This document shows, piece by piece, positions 54,793 through 63,422 of a stretch of 64,000 bases of DNA. The stretch covers positions 186,001-250,000 of the forward strand of contig NZ_JAPIVQ010000002.1 of NCBI RefSeq assembly GCF_026239675.1, read 5' to 3'. Each line of letters opens with the position of its first letter. Position 1 is the stretch's first letter. The notes beneath the pieces were generated by a model. It made no database searches. It was not told the DNA's origin and saw nothing but the letters and a program-made list of their open reading frames with translations. This DNA comes from Pedobacter sp. PLR (GTDB lineage: Bacteria > Bacteroidota > Bacteroidia > Sphingobacteriales > Sphingobacteriaceae). The translations under genes were made by a program, and so were the position numbers.

Positions 54793-56031
54793 ATGAGTTT
54801 AAGAAAATTTATAAGTAACAAAACAATAGCGGCACTAGCAGTGATTCTTACTGTTTTTGCAAGCACAAGCGCATTTGCACAAGCTGCCGGCGCTGCCGCT
54901 GAGACCGTAGCCAAACCTATTGATATGGGTCCGGTTTATAAAACGGTTATATTTTATACCATGGCATTTCTGCTGGTTTGCTTATTTGTAGCAATCATTG
55001 GAAAAGCTTTAAAGGTATATGAATTGACCCGTGAGGCTCAGGATCAACCGAAAGGTATCAACTGGAATACGGTAAACGGAGTTCTGTTTGCCTTGTTCCT
55101 TATAGTAGGTCTATACGGTGTTTATTGGGAATATACGGTTCATGGAAAGATGATCCTTCCTGAAGCAGCTTCAGAGCACGGTAAGAAAATTGATCAGATG
55201 TTTAACATCACCCTGATCATTACGACTATCGTATTTATTGCTACGCACATCATCCTATTCGTTTTTGCTTATATCTACAGAAGCACAGGAAAAAGGAAAG
55301 CATACTACTATCCACATAACAACGCTTTAGAGCGTATCTGGACAATCGTTCCTGCATTGGTATTAACCGTGTTGGTTTTGATGGGTTTCTTAACCTGGAG
55401 ATCGATTTTCTACAAAATTGAAGATCCTAACAACAAGCCTATCAACATTGAGATTACTTCATCTCAGTTTGCATGGGCGATCCGTTATCCGGGAGCTGAT
55501 GGTATTGTCGGACTTAAAAACTACAAGTTGATCAACTCTATTAACGCATTAGGTATTGATTTTAAAGACAAAAACACTTTAGATGATCAGACTGCTGATG
55601 AGATGGTGATTCCTGTAAACAAACCGGTTCGTTTAATTTTGACCAGTAAGGATGTATTGCACAGTTTCTACATGCCTCACTTCAGAATTCAATTGAATAC
55701 AGTACCAGGTATGACTTCTTACTTCGAGTTTACACCAACCATCACTACTGAAGAGATGAAGGCGAAAACTAACGATCCTAAATTTGCTTACTTATTCTTA
55801 TGTGCTAAAATTTGTGGTGAAGGTCACTACAAAATGCAGAAAGAAGTTAGAGTGGTTTCGCAAGCTGAATATGAGGCATGGGTTAAAAAACAGGGAACTT
55901 ATTTGACAGACGATTTGAGAAAAGAGTTTAACCTGCCAGTAGCAGCAGCACCAGCTGCAGTTGCACCCGCAGACAGCGTAGCAAAAGACACTTCTGCAGT
56001 TAAAACAAATCAATTAGCTTTAAAAAAATAA
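54793..56031 (+). CDS. coxB: Cytochrome c oxidase subunit II with N-terminal extension
   Basis: 412 residues. The C-terminal cupredoxin domain carries the binuclear CuA site: C337, C341, H345 and M348 (CAKICGEGHYKM) plus VLHSFYMPHFR upstream. It takes electrons from cytochrome c domains of the Act complex. Before the usual two-helix anchor (about 137-163 and 183-208) there is a signal peptide (ending SAFA before Q) and two further membrane helices (about 48-72 and 92-114), making four instead of two. The tail is alanine-rich (AAAPAAVAPADSVAKD). Confidence 0.95.
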   Translation: MSLRKFISNKTIAALAVILTVFASTSAFAQAAGAAAETVAKPIDMGPVYKTVIFYTMAFLLVCLFVAIIGKALKVYELTREAQDQPKGINWNTVNGVLFALFLIVGLYGVYWEYTVHGKMILPEAASEHGKKIDQMFNITLIITTIVFIATHIILFVFAYIYRSTGKRKAYYYPHNNALERIWTIVPALVLTVLVLMGFLTWRSIFYKIEDPNNKPINIEITSSQFAWAIRYPGADGIVGLKNYKLINSINALGIDFKDKNTLDDQTADEMVIPVNKPVRLILTSKDVLHSFYMPHFRIQLNTVPGMTSYFEFTPTITTEEMKAKTNDPKFAYLFLCAKICGEGHYKMQKEVRVVSQAEYEAWVKKQGTYLTDDLRKEFNLPVAAAPAAVAPADSVAKDTSAVKTNQLALKK

Positions 56032-56051
56032 TAATACTGGAATAGCACATT

Positions 56052-57932
56052 ATGTCAACTATATCATTACACGATACACATAACCACGATAGCCATGATG
56101 ATCATGGGCATCACAAAGAGACCTTCTTAACGAAGTATGTCTTTAGTCAGGATCACAAAATGATCGCTAAGCAGTTCCTGATAACAGGTATTATTATGGC
56201 TGTTATTGCGATGGGTTTATCTATCCTGTTTCGTTTGCAACTGGCATGGCCAGAGAAAAGCTTCCCGATCCTGGAAACATTCCTTGGTTCATGGGCTGAA
56301 GGCGGACGTATTAAACCGGATTTCTATCTGGCATTGGTAACGATACATGGTACCATCATGGTATTCTTTGTATTGACGGCCGGCCTGAGTGGTACATTTA
56401 GTAATTTATTGATTCCTCTTCAGATAGGGGCAAGGGATATGGCCTCGCCATTCCTGAACATGTTGTCTTACTGGTTCTTCTTTGGAGCTTGTGTAATCAT
56501 GATGAGTTCATTCTTTATCCAAACTGGTCCGGCAAGTGCGGGATGGACAATTTATCCTCCGCTATCAGCTTTACCAACAGCGATTAAAGGTTCTGCTTTA
56601 GGTATGACTTTATGGTTGATCAGTATGATCATGTTTGTTGCTTCTTCTCTTATGGGTGGTATCAACTATGTGAGTACCGTATTAAACATGCGTACTAAAG
56701 GTATGGATCTTTGGAAAATGCCATTGACCATCTGGGCATTCTTTTTAACAGCGATCTTAGGTGTACTTTCCTTCCCTGTATTAGTGGCAGGTGTGGTACT
56801 TTTAATCTTTGACCGTAGTTTTGGTACAAGTTTCTACCTTTCTGATATTGTTATGGGTACTCAGGTATTACCTAATGAAGGTGGTTCCCCGATCCTTTGG
56901 CAACACTTATTCTGGTTCTTAGGTCACCCTGAGGTTTACATTGTAATCATGCCAGCTTTAGGTATCTCATCAGAGGTTATTTCAGTAAACTCAAGAAAAC
57001 CAATTTTCGGTTACCATGCGATGATTTATTCATTGATCGGTATCACGGTATTATCATTCATCGTTTGGGGTCACCACATGTTTGTGACGGGTATGAACCC
57101 GTTATTAGGTGGGGTATTTATGATCACGACCTTGATTATTGCGGTTCCTTCAGCAGTAAAAACTTTCAACTACCTGGCTACTTTATGGAGAGGTAATATC
57201 AGATTCACTCCGGCAATGTTATTTGCTATTGGTTTGGTATCTTTCTTTATCTCTGGTGGTTTAACCGGTATTTTCTTAGGTAATGCTTCTTTGGACATTA
57301 ACTTACATGATACTTATTTCGTTGTTGCCCACTTCCACTTAGTAATGGGTTCTGCTGCGATCTTTGGTATGCTTGCAGGTGTGTACCACTGGTATCCTAA
57401 AATGTTCGGTAGAATGATGAGCAGCAAATTAGGTTACCTTCACTTCTGGTTAACATTCATCTCTGCTTACTTAGTATTCTTCCCGCTTCACTTCTTAGGT
57501 TTAGATGGTGTACCTCGTCGTTACTATGCATTTACTGAATTTGAGTTCATGCAAAAATGGTTAACAGTGAACGTATTCGTTACCTGGGCAGCCATTATCG
57601 GTGCATTGGCACAAGTAGCTTTCTTATGGAACTTCTTCTACTCAATCTTTAAAGGAAAGAAAGCACCTCAAAATCCATGGGAAGCTAATACTTTAGAGTG
57701 GACTACACCAGTAGAGCATATCCATGGTAACTGGCCTGGAGAAATTCCAACAGTATACCGTTGGCCATATGATTATAGCAAGCCAGGTTCTGATGTGGAT
57801 TTCATTCCTCAGACGGTTCCTTTCTCTCAGACTATGACTTCTAACATGCCTCACGATTTTGAAGGTAATACAGAAGCTGAACGTATCCAGAGAGAATGGG
57901 AAGCTAAAAATCCTGTAGCACCAGAACAATAG
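56052..57932 (+). CDS. coxA: Cytochrome c oxidase subunit I (A1 type)
   Basis: 626 residues, catalytic subunit that reduces oxygen to water and pumps protons. Copper and haem ligands are visible: LVTIHGTIMVFFVL (low-spin haem histidine), WQHLFWFLGHPEVYIVIMP (CuB histidine, cross-linked tyrosine and the D-channel glutamate of A1 enzymes), VWGHHMFVTGM (two CuB histidines) and HFHLVMGSAAIFG (haem a3 and haem a ligands). The N-terminus has a histidine-rich cytoplasmic stretch (HDTHNHDSHDDHGHHKE). It lies 20 bases after coxB; a terminator follows. Confidence 0.97.
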   Translation: MSTISLHDTHNHDSHDDHGHHKETFLTKYVFSQDHKMIAKQFLITGIIMAVIAMGLSILFRLQLAWPEKSFPILETFLGSWAEGGRIKPDFYLALVTIHGTIMVFFVLTAGLSGTFSNLLIPLQIGARDMASPFLNMLSYWFFFGACVIMMSSFFIQTGPASAGWTIYPPLSALPTAIKGSALGMTLWLISMIMFVASSLMGGINYVSTVLNMRTKGMDLWKMPLTIWAFFLTAILGVLSFPVLVAGVVLLIFDRSFGTSFYLSDIVMGTQVLPNEGGSPILWQHLFWFLGHPEVYIVIMPALGISSEVISVNSRKPIFGYHAMIYSLIGITVLSFIVWGHHMFVTGMNPLLGGVFMITTLIIAVPSAVKTFNYLATLWRGNIRFTPAMLFAIGLVSFFISGGLTGIFLGNASLDINLHDTYFVVAHFHLVMGSAAIFGMLAGVYHWYPKMFGRMMSSKLGYLHFWLTFISAYLVFFPLHFLGLDGVPRRYYAFTEFEFMQKWLTVNVFVTWAAIIGALAQVAFLWNFFYSIFKGKKAPQNPWEANTLEWTTPVEHIHGNWPGEIPTVYRWPYDYSKPGSDVDFIPQTVPFSQTMTSNMPHDFEGNTEAERIQREWEAKNPVAPEQ

Positions 57933-57957
57933 ATCATACATCGTATTCAAAATACAC

Positions 57958-58010
57958 AATGGGGTATCTGCAGTAGGTAAATACTTACAACAGATGCCCC
58001 ATTTTTTTTA
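57958..58010 (+). terminator. Terminator after coxA
   Basis: AATGGGGTATCTG pairs with CAGATGCCCCATT (one G-T pair) across a loop of about 20 bases, followed by eight T. It divides act-coxBA from the haem and subunit III genes, although read-through is possible. Confidence 0.85.
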
Positions 58011-58024
58011 ATCCAACACCAACC

Positions 58025-59083
58025 ATGGTTTCCAGAGCTGAAAAGAGATTTATCAGGCTTAACCTTCTCACCATTGTCGTAACCCTACTGTTGATTCTTG
58101 CAGGAGGAATCGTACGAAGTACAGGTTCTGGCATGGGTTGTCCGGATTGGCCAAAATGTTTTGACCAGTATATCCCTCCAACCCATTTATCACAGTTACC
58201 TGCCAATTATAAAGACAAATATGTTGCTGAGCGTGTCGCCAAAAACGAACGTTTTGCTAAAACATTAGAAAAGATGGGAAAGGCACATCTTGCGGATAGT
58301 ATCCGTCATGATACGTCTATTTTACAACCTGAAACTTTTAATGTGGCTAAAACATGGACGGAGTATCTGAACCGTTTAATGGGGGCATTCACGGGTTTCT
58401 TCCTCGTAGGCTTGCTGGTTTATTCTTTTGCTTATCGTAAAACGGCGACAAGAATTCTGGTATTGAGCATTCTTAACGTGATTATCGTTGGATTTCAGGC
58501 CTGGTTAGGTTCAATTGTAGTTTCTACTAATTTAATGCCCTGGATCGTTACCGTACATATGCTGCTGGCATTGGTCATCCTTGCAATTTTAGTTTACACT
58601 TACAATTATGCCAGACAGTTACAGGAGCAAACGGTAGTGATCATGTCCAATATTTTTTGGTTGAAGGTTTTGACTTTAGTTTCTGTAGCCTTAAGTACCA
58701 TTCAGGTGGTATTGGGAACAGAGGTAAGGGAAGCGATAGATGCGATTTCAAAGAACATGATGTACAATGATCGTGGCAGTTGGGTTAGTAAAGTAGGGGA
58801 TGTGTTCTCTTATCACAGGGATGTGGCCATTCTCGTTTTGATTCTTAATGTCGTGATTTATAAAATTGTAAAAGATAAGTTTAATGGTAAAGCCAGGGCA
58901 CTATTAGTTGGTAATGGAATTGCCATAGTTTTAATTATCCAGATTGTTACCGGCTTATTATTGTCTAACTTTGCGCTGCCGCCATACGCGCAGGCATTAC
59001 ACATTCTGTTTTCTACTGCATTGTTCACCTTACAGTATTATCTGTATTTGCTGGTGTATAGAACAGATACTTACCATCAATAA
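58025..59083 (+). CDS. ctaA: Haem A synthase
   Basis: A 352-residue Cox15/CtaA protein with eight membrane helices in two four-helix halves. It oxidises the C8 methyl of haem O to the formyl group of haem A. The pattern is LAGGIVRSTGSGMGCPDWPKCF near residue 24 (with the conserved cysteine pair region), EYLNRLMGAFTGF (histidine-equivalent region), VTVHMLLALVI and QALHILFSTALFTLQYY (haem histidines). It precedes ctaB by 14 bases. Confidence 0.95.
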   Translation: MVSRAEKRFIRLNLLTIVVTLLLILAGGIVRSTGSGMGCPDWPKCFDQYIPPTHLSQLPANYKDKYVAERVAKNERFAKTLEKMGKAHLADSIRHDTSILQPETFNVAKTWTEYLNRLMGAFTGFFLVGLLVYSFAYRKTATRILVLSILNVIIVGFQAWLGSIVVSTNLMPWIVTVHMLLALVILAILVYTYNYARQLQEQTVVIMSNIFWLKVLTLVSVALSTIQVVLGTEVREAIDAISKNMMYNDRGSWVSKVGDVFSYHRDVAILVLILNVVIYKIVKDKFNGKARALLVGNGIAIVLIIQIVTGLLLSNFALPPYAQALHILFSTALFTLQYYLYLLVYRTDTYHQ

Positions 59084-59097
59084 TAATTTTATATAAA

Positions 59098-59976
59098 TTG
59101 AAACAGTTTTTAGCAGATTTTTCTAAGCTCATTAAATTCAGACTAACTTTTCTGGTTGTATTTTCCGCATCAGTTACTTTTTTAATAGGCTCTAAAGTGC
59201 CGGTCGACGGCATTACTCCGGATATTAACTGGACAAATTGGTTGATCCTGATCGTGGGTGGTTTTCTGGTTACCTCTGCTGCCAATTGCTTTAATGAAGT
59301 GATTGAAGTGGACCTGGATAAACTAATGACCCGTACCAAAGATCGTCCGATGCCTGCTGGTCATATGACTACAGGACAAGGATTGGTTTCTGGTTTAGTG
59401 ATGGGATTAGTAGGTACCTGGTTATTGGGTAACTACCTGAACATTGTAACCGGTTTTCTATCCGTTTTTTCTATTTTCTTATATGCTTTTGCCTATACTC
59501 CTTTGAAAAGGAAGAGTCCAATTGCGGTTTTTGTAGGTGCTATTCCTGGTGCTTTGCCTCCGCTAATAGGATATGTAGCTGCACATGGTAAAATTGATCA
59601 GATTGCAGTGATCTTATTTTTAATCCAGTTTGTATGGCAGTTTCCACATTTCTGGGCTATTGCCTGGGTATTGGATGATGACTATAAAAAAGCAGGTTTT
59701 AGATTGCTACCTACTACGAAGAGGGACAAAACCAGTGCTTTTATTACGTTTTTAAGTACACTGATTCTGATTCCGGTAAGTTTAATGCCTACGTTTTATG
59801 GTTTTGGTGGTTATTATATTGCAGGAGTATCTATCCTCGGCGGGCTGGTTTTTGCAGCGCTGGCGTTTAAAATGTGGATAAATATGGATCTGGTAAGTGC
59901 GAGAAAGGTGATGTTCTGTTCTTTCTTTTATCTGCCCATCGTTCAGTTGGTTTTATTGTTTGATTTTATAGCTTAA
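59098..59976 (+). CDS. ctaB: Haem O synthase (protohaem IX farnesyltransferase), TTG start
   Basis: A 292-residue UbiA-family membrane enzyme that adds a farnesyl group to haem B. Both aspartate-rich motifs are present: NEVIEVDLDKLMTRTKDRPMPAG (about 65-86, shown in two parts: NEVIEVDLDKLM and TRTKDRPMPAG) and WVLDDDYKKAGF (about 196-207). In-frame stops lie just upstream and no ATG is available before the first helix, so the gene most likely starts at the TTG at 59098. It supplies haem O to CtaA. Confidence 0.93.
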   Translation: MKQFLADFSKLIKFRLTFLVVFSASVTFLIGSKVPVDGITPDINWTNWLILIVGGFLVTSAANCFNEVIEVDLDKLMTRTKDRPMPAGHMTTGQGLVSGLVMGLVGTWLLGNYLNIVTGFLSVFSIFLYAFAYTPLKRKSPIAVFVGAIPGALPPLIGYVAAHGKIDQIAVILFLIQFVWQFPHFWAIAWVLDDDYKKAGFRLLPTTKRDKTSAFITFLSTLILIPVSLMPTFYGFGGYYIAGVSILGGLVFAALAFKMWINMDLVSARKVMFCSFFYLPIVQLVLLFDFIA

Positions 59977-59986
59977 TAATTTAAAT

Positions 59987-60577
59987 ATGGTACATACGTT
60001 AAAAGAGCAGGATGTAAAATATGACGAGGTTGTTAACTCAAAGCCTAAGAAGTTTATTCTTTGGTTGTTTGTAGTGTCTTCAACGATCATGTTTGGGGGC
60101 TTTACGAGTTTCTACATCGTATTTGCAGCATCAAAAGGTAAAGGTCACGGATTGGTACTTCCAGACGCCTTTATGTACAGCACATTGATTCTAGTCGGTA
60201 GCAGCATCTGTCTGTTTCTTGCCGCCAAGGCACTGAAAGCCGGGAATATTGGCTCTGAGAAAATTCTTCTTTGGGGAACGATGGCATTGGCACTGGTTTT
60301 TGCCTATCTTCAGGTAGATGCATGGAGCACTTTGTATCAAACAGGCGCAACATTAGTGAACAATAACGCTGCGATATCTTTAATTTATATCGTTTCTGGA
60401 TTTCACTTATTGCACATTTTTGGTGGACTTTGTTTCATATTGAATTGTATATTCGGTGCTTACGGTGGGATATCACTACCAAGAGCAAAATATAGAATGG
60501 AAATTGCCTCTATATTTTGGCATTTTATAGATATATTATGGATATATCTGTATGTTTTTTTACTTTTGAACAGTTAG
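59987..60577 (+). CDS. Haem-copper oxidase subunit III, first copy
   Basis: 196 residues, five membrane helices, subunit III pattern at the C-terminus (GFHLLHIFGGLCFILNCI, then ASIFWHFIDILWIYLYVFLLL). It supports proton uptake and stability of subunit I. A second, different subunit III gene follows 30 bases later. It begins 10 bases after ctaB. Confidence 0.9.
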   Translation: MVHTLKEQDVKYDEVVNSKPKKFILWLFVVSSTIMFGGFTSFYIVFAASKGKGHGLVLPDAFMYSTLILVGSSICLFLAAKALKAGNIGSEKILLWGTMALALVFAYLQVDAWSTLYQTGATLVNNNAAISLIYIVSGFHLLHIFGGLCFILNCIFGAYGGISLPRAKYRMEIASIFWHFIDILWIYLYVFLLLNS

Positions 60578-60607
60578 ATTTGTTAACAAACTATTACAAT
60601 TTATAAA

Positions 60608-61315
60608 ATGAATTCATTATCACAATTAGATCAGGTAAAAACTACTCCTTGGAGCGGAGGTCGCTCGCCGTGGTCGGTAGAGTACGGTAAATTAATGATG
60701 TGGTTTTTCTTGCTATCTGATGCATTCACATTCTCGTCATTATTGGTTTATTATGGAGCACAACGTTTCACTAAGTTAACCTGGCCAGATCCGGATTTGG
60801 TTTTCCAATCCATTCCTGGTATTGTTGATACCGGTGCACCATTGGTGTTCGTGGGTATTATGACTTTTATTCTGATCATGAGTTCGGTAACCATGGTATT
60901 GGCTGTGGAAGCTGGTCACAGACGTGCTAAGAAAGAAGTAATCTGGTGGATGGTCGCTACGATCATTGGTGGTTTCATGTTCTTAGGCTGTCAGGCTTTA
61001 GAGTGGACACACTTATTCCATGAAGGATTTGGTTGGGGTAAAATTCCTCCGATGGAAACACTTCACCACTTGTTTAACGGAGAGGTTTCAACCGTATCTG
61101 CTTTACAGTTTTCAAATCTATTCTTCACAATTACAGGATTCCACGGTTTCCACGTATTTACGGGAGTACTTATCAATATCATTATCCTGGTTATGACCAT
61201 TAATGGTACGTTCGAAAAACGCGGACATTACCTGATGGTGGAGAAAGTTGGTTTATACTGGCACTTCGTTGATTTGGTATGGGTATTTGTATTTACATTC
61301 TTCTATTTAGTTTAA
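60608..61315 (+). CDS. Haem-copper oxidase subunit III, second copy
   Basis: 235 residues with the same subunit III signature (FTITGFHGFHVFTGVLIN, then KVGLYWHFVDLVWVFVFTFFYL) but a longer N-terminal half (WSVEYGKLMMWFFLLSDAFTF). It differs strongly from the first copy, so the pair is not a recent duplication. Probably both sit in the same oxidase, or one is specific to the Act-oxidase supercomplex. Confidence 0.92.
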   Translation: MNSLSQLDQVKTTPWSGGRSPWSVEYGKLMMWFFLLSDAFTFSSLLVYYGAQRFTKLTWPDPDLVFQSIPGIVDTGAPLVFVGIMTFILIMSSVTMVLAVEAGHRRAKKEVIWWMVATIIGGFMFLGCQALEWTHLFHEGFGWGKIPPMETLHHLFNGEVSTVSALQFSNLFFTITGFHGFHVFTGVLINIIILVMTINGTFEKRGHYLMVEKVGLYWHFVDLVWVFVFTFFYLV

Positions 61316-61335
61316 TCATTCAATAAAAATATATT

Positions 61336-61686
61336 ATGTCAGATCACGCACCTAGCACAGAGCACGGACACGGAGAACACGAAGGTTTAACCAAGAAAAA
61401 AATATGGCAGGTATTCGGTATTCTTTTACTGATCACAGTAATCGAATTCTTTATCGCCCTTTGGGTATTGCCACATGGTTACATGAGCCATGGTGTAGGT
61501 AACTTCCTTTACATCGCGCTTACATTATTGAAAGCATTTTATATTGTTGCTTATTTCATGCACTTAAAGTATGAGAAACTGGGGCTACAATTAGCATTAA
61601 CCGTATCGTTTATTTTTATATTCTATTTTATAACATTAATGCTAATTGAAGGCGGATATCTGCATCTTCATATGCCCCTTGTTTAA
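61336..61686 (+). CDS. Cytochrome c oxidase subunit IV family protein
   Basis: 116 residues with three membrane helices (about 28-50, 58-77, 85-112). The N-terminus is histidine-rich (SDHAPSTEHGHGEHEGL), then the bacterial COX4 pattern IWQVFGILLLITVIEFFIAL and FYIVAYFMHLKYEK. A small stabilising subunit. Its stop overlaps the ATG of the SCO-like gene by one base. Confidence 0.9.
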   Translation: MSDHAPSTEHGHGEHEGLTKKKIWQVFGILLLITVIEFFIALWVLPHGYMSHGVGNFLYIALTLLKAFYIVAYFMHLKYEKLGLQLALTVSFIFIFYFITLMLIEGGYLHLHMPLV

Positions 61687-62393
61687 TGAGTAGTTCACAA
61701 ATAAAAAAAATATTAATCCTGGTCACCATTTTAGCGGTACCAGGATTTTTGTATTATTTACTACAGGAAAAAGGGAAGAACAGGTATAAACCACTTCCTG
61801 TATTTGGCCCCAAAGCGGTAGCAGCTACCTTTCATTCTGTGAAGGGTAAAAAAATTCCTGACACGATCTATCATCTTGTTCCGGACTTTAAGCTGGTTAA
61901 TCAAAATGCGGATAGTATCAGCTGGAAAAACTACGAAGGGAAAATCCTGGTTCTGAATTTATTCTATACCACCGGAAATGCGGGAGCTGTGAGTTTTGCC
62001 AATAAGGCAATGAAGGCTTTCGAAACCACCTACGATCACAATAAGACCGTTAACTTTGTTGGTTTAAGCATTGATCCTACACGGGATACCCCGGAGGTAC
62101 TGGCCAAATATGCGCAGACACTTGGTGCAAAGCCTGGAAAATGGGATTTGTTGACTGGTGATAGTACGACGATTTACAGTTTGGTGAATAAAGGGCTGTT
62201 TATCGATGCGCATCAGGAAGTAGAAAAGGGAGCAGCAAAATTTGTGTATAGCAATATGTTTGTCTTGCTGGATCCTCAGCGACGTATCCGTGGTTATTAT
62301 CCAGCGAGTAGTCAGGAAGCACTCTCTCAGCTGAATGATGAGATCAAAGTATTGATCACAGAAGAATTAAGAAACAATAAAGACGGAAGGTAA
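61686..62393 (+). CDS. SCO1/SenC-family protein lacking the copper-binding cysteines
   Basis: 235 residues: an N-terminal membrane anchor (about 8-26) and a thioredoxin-like SCO domain (VPDFKLVNQNADSISWKNYEG, ILVLNLFYTTGNAGAVSF, VNFVGLSIDPTRDTPEVLAKYA, VYSNMFVLLDPQRRIRGYYP). True SCO proteins deliver copper to CuA through a CxxxCP motif and a later histidine. Here the motif position reads TTGNAGAVS, there is not one cysteine in the whole protein, and the histidine position reads YSNMF. Copper delivery by the usual chemistry is therefore ruled out. The gene is translationally coupled to the subunit IV gene. Confidence 0.9.
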   Translation: MSSSQIKKILILVTILAVPGFLYYLLQEKGKNRYKPLPVFGPKAVAATFHSVKGKKIPDTIYHLVPDFKLVNQNADSISWKNYEGKILVLNLFYTTGNAGAVSFANKAMKAFETTYDHNKTVNFVGLSIDPTRDTPEVLAKYAQTLGAKPGKWDLLTGDSTTIYSLVNKGLFIDAHQEVEKGAAKFVYSNMFVLLDPQRRIRGYYPASSQEALSQLNDEIKVLITEELRNNKDGR

Positions 62394-62416
62394 GCCTTTC
62401 AAAATACCAGAGTAAG

Positions 62417-62986
62417 ATGAATAATGATAAGTTTTTCCTAAGATTAGTTTGGATCGTGACTGCAGTTGTATTAACTGTGGTGATTGCCCTGAAATTGGTT
62501 CCACCTCCAGGTAATAAACCTGCTTTCATTTATCTGTTGCCTCATATCATTGGTGGGATCAATGCTACCTGTTCAGTTTTACTGATCGTGTCTTTGATCT
62601 TCATTAAAAAGGGAAACATTAAAGCGCATAAAATTACGAATATCACGACCTTTCTTTTGTCGGCCATATTCCTGGTTTTTTATATCCTCTTTCATTTGTA
62701 TGAGAAGGATACAAAGTTTGGGGATATCGACCATAATGGTATTTTATCTGCGGCAGAACTTGCAGCAGTTGGAAGTACCAGGTACATCTATTTTTTCATT
62801 TTAGCCACGCATATTATCCTTGCAGTGGTGGTATTACCATTAATCCTGGTGAGTTTTTACAGGGGATTAACGATGCAGGTGGAACTTCATAAGAAGATTG
62901 TTCGCTGGTCTTATCCAGTGTGGTTATATGTAGCAGTAACCGGGGTAATTGTCTATCTGATGATCTCTCCTTATTACAATTTCTAG
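62417..62986 (+). CDS. DUF420 family membrane protein with EF-hand-like loop
   Basis: 189 residues with five likely helices (about 8-26, 38-63, 76-95, 122-148, 166-186). The DUF420 family is linked to cytochrome oxidase assembly (CtaM in Bacilli). Conserved histidines occur in LLPHIIGGINA, KAHKITN, FHLYE, ATHIILA and ELHKKIVRWSYP. Between helices 3 and 4 is DIDHNGILSAAEL: D103, D105, N107, G108, L110, S111 and E114 fit a 12-residue EF-hand calcium loop exactly. It ends the oxidase operon and is followed by a terminator. Confidence 0.88.
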   Translation: MNNDKFFLRLVWIVTAVVLTVVIALKLVPPPGNKPAFIYLLPHIIGGINATCSVLLIVSLIFIKKGNIKAHKITNITTFLLSAIFLVFYILFHLYEKDTKFGDIDHNGILSAAELAAVGSTRYIYFFILATHIILAVVVLPLILVSFYRGLTMQVELHKKIVRWSYPVWLYVAVTGVIVYLMISPYYNF

Positions 62987-63027
62987 GCAGACTGTTTAGA
63001 CTTCGTAATTAAGCAAATAACGTACTT

Positions 63028-63060
63028 AGGTTGGTGGATTCAAATTCACCAACCTTTTTT
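63028..63060 (+). terminator. Terminator of the oxidase assembly operon
   Basis: AGGTTGGTG pairs with CACCAACCT around a 10-base loop and is followed by six T. It lies about 40 bases after the DUF420 gene. Confidence 0.9.
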
Positions 63061-63122
63061 ATGTTTTATTTTTTACAATAGCAATAGCCTTATTCTTAGC
63101 GTTCTTTCTCTATATTTGCAGG

Positions 63123-63371
63123 ATGAAAAAGATAGTTTTTATCTTCCTTTTTATGCTCACGATGTTGATCTCCAATGTCCCTGCTGCAAATGCACAATGT
63201 GCCATGTGTACTGTTAGTGCGGAGCAGAGTGTGAAAAATGGGAATACACAGGGAAATGGCCTGAATTCTGGAATCCTTTACCTTTTATCTATTCCTTATT
63301 TGTTAATTACCGGAATGGGTATCCTTTGGTATGTTAAATTCCGTAAGAAAAACACTGAAGAAGTCGCTTAA
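63123..63371 (+). CDS. Small exported membrane protein with CxxC at the mature N-terminus
   Basis: 82 residues: signal peptide MKKIVFIFLFMLTMLISNVPAANA, then QCAMCTVSAEQSVKNG, then one membrane helix (about 50-72, GILYLLSIPYLLITGMGILWYV) and a basic tail. If the signal peptide is cut before Q, the mature protein starts with Q and a CAMC pair in the periplasm. Similar short proteins seem common in Bacteroidota, but I know no function; metal or thiol chemistry linked to the oxidase next door is only a guess. Confidence 0.75.
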   Translation: MKKIVFIFLFMLTMLISNVPAANAQCAMCTVSAEQSVKNGNTQGNGLNSGILYLLSIPYLLITGMGILWYVKFRKKNTEEVA

Positions 63372-63422
63372 TATTTTTGAACTCCATTCCCGCTCATCGC
63401 CTGTTGCGATTTACTGATCTCT

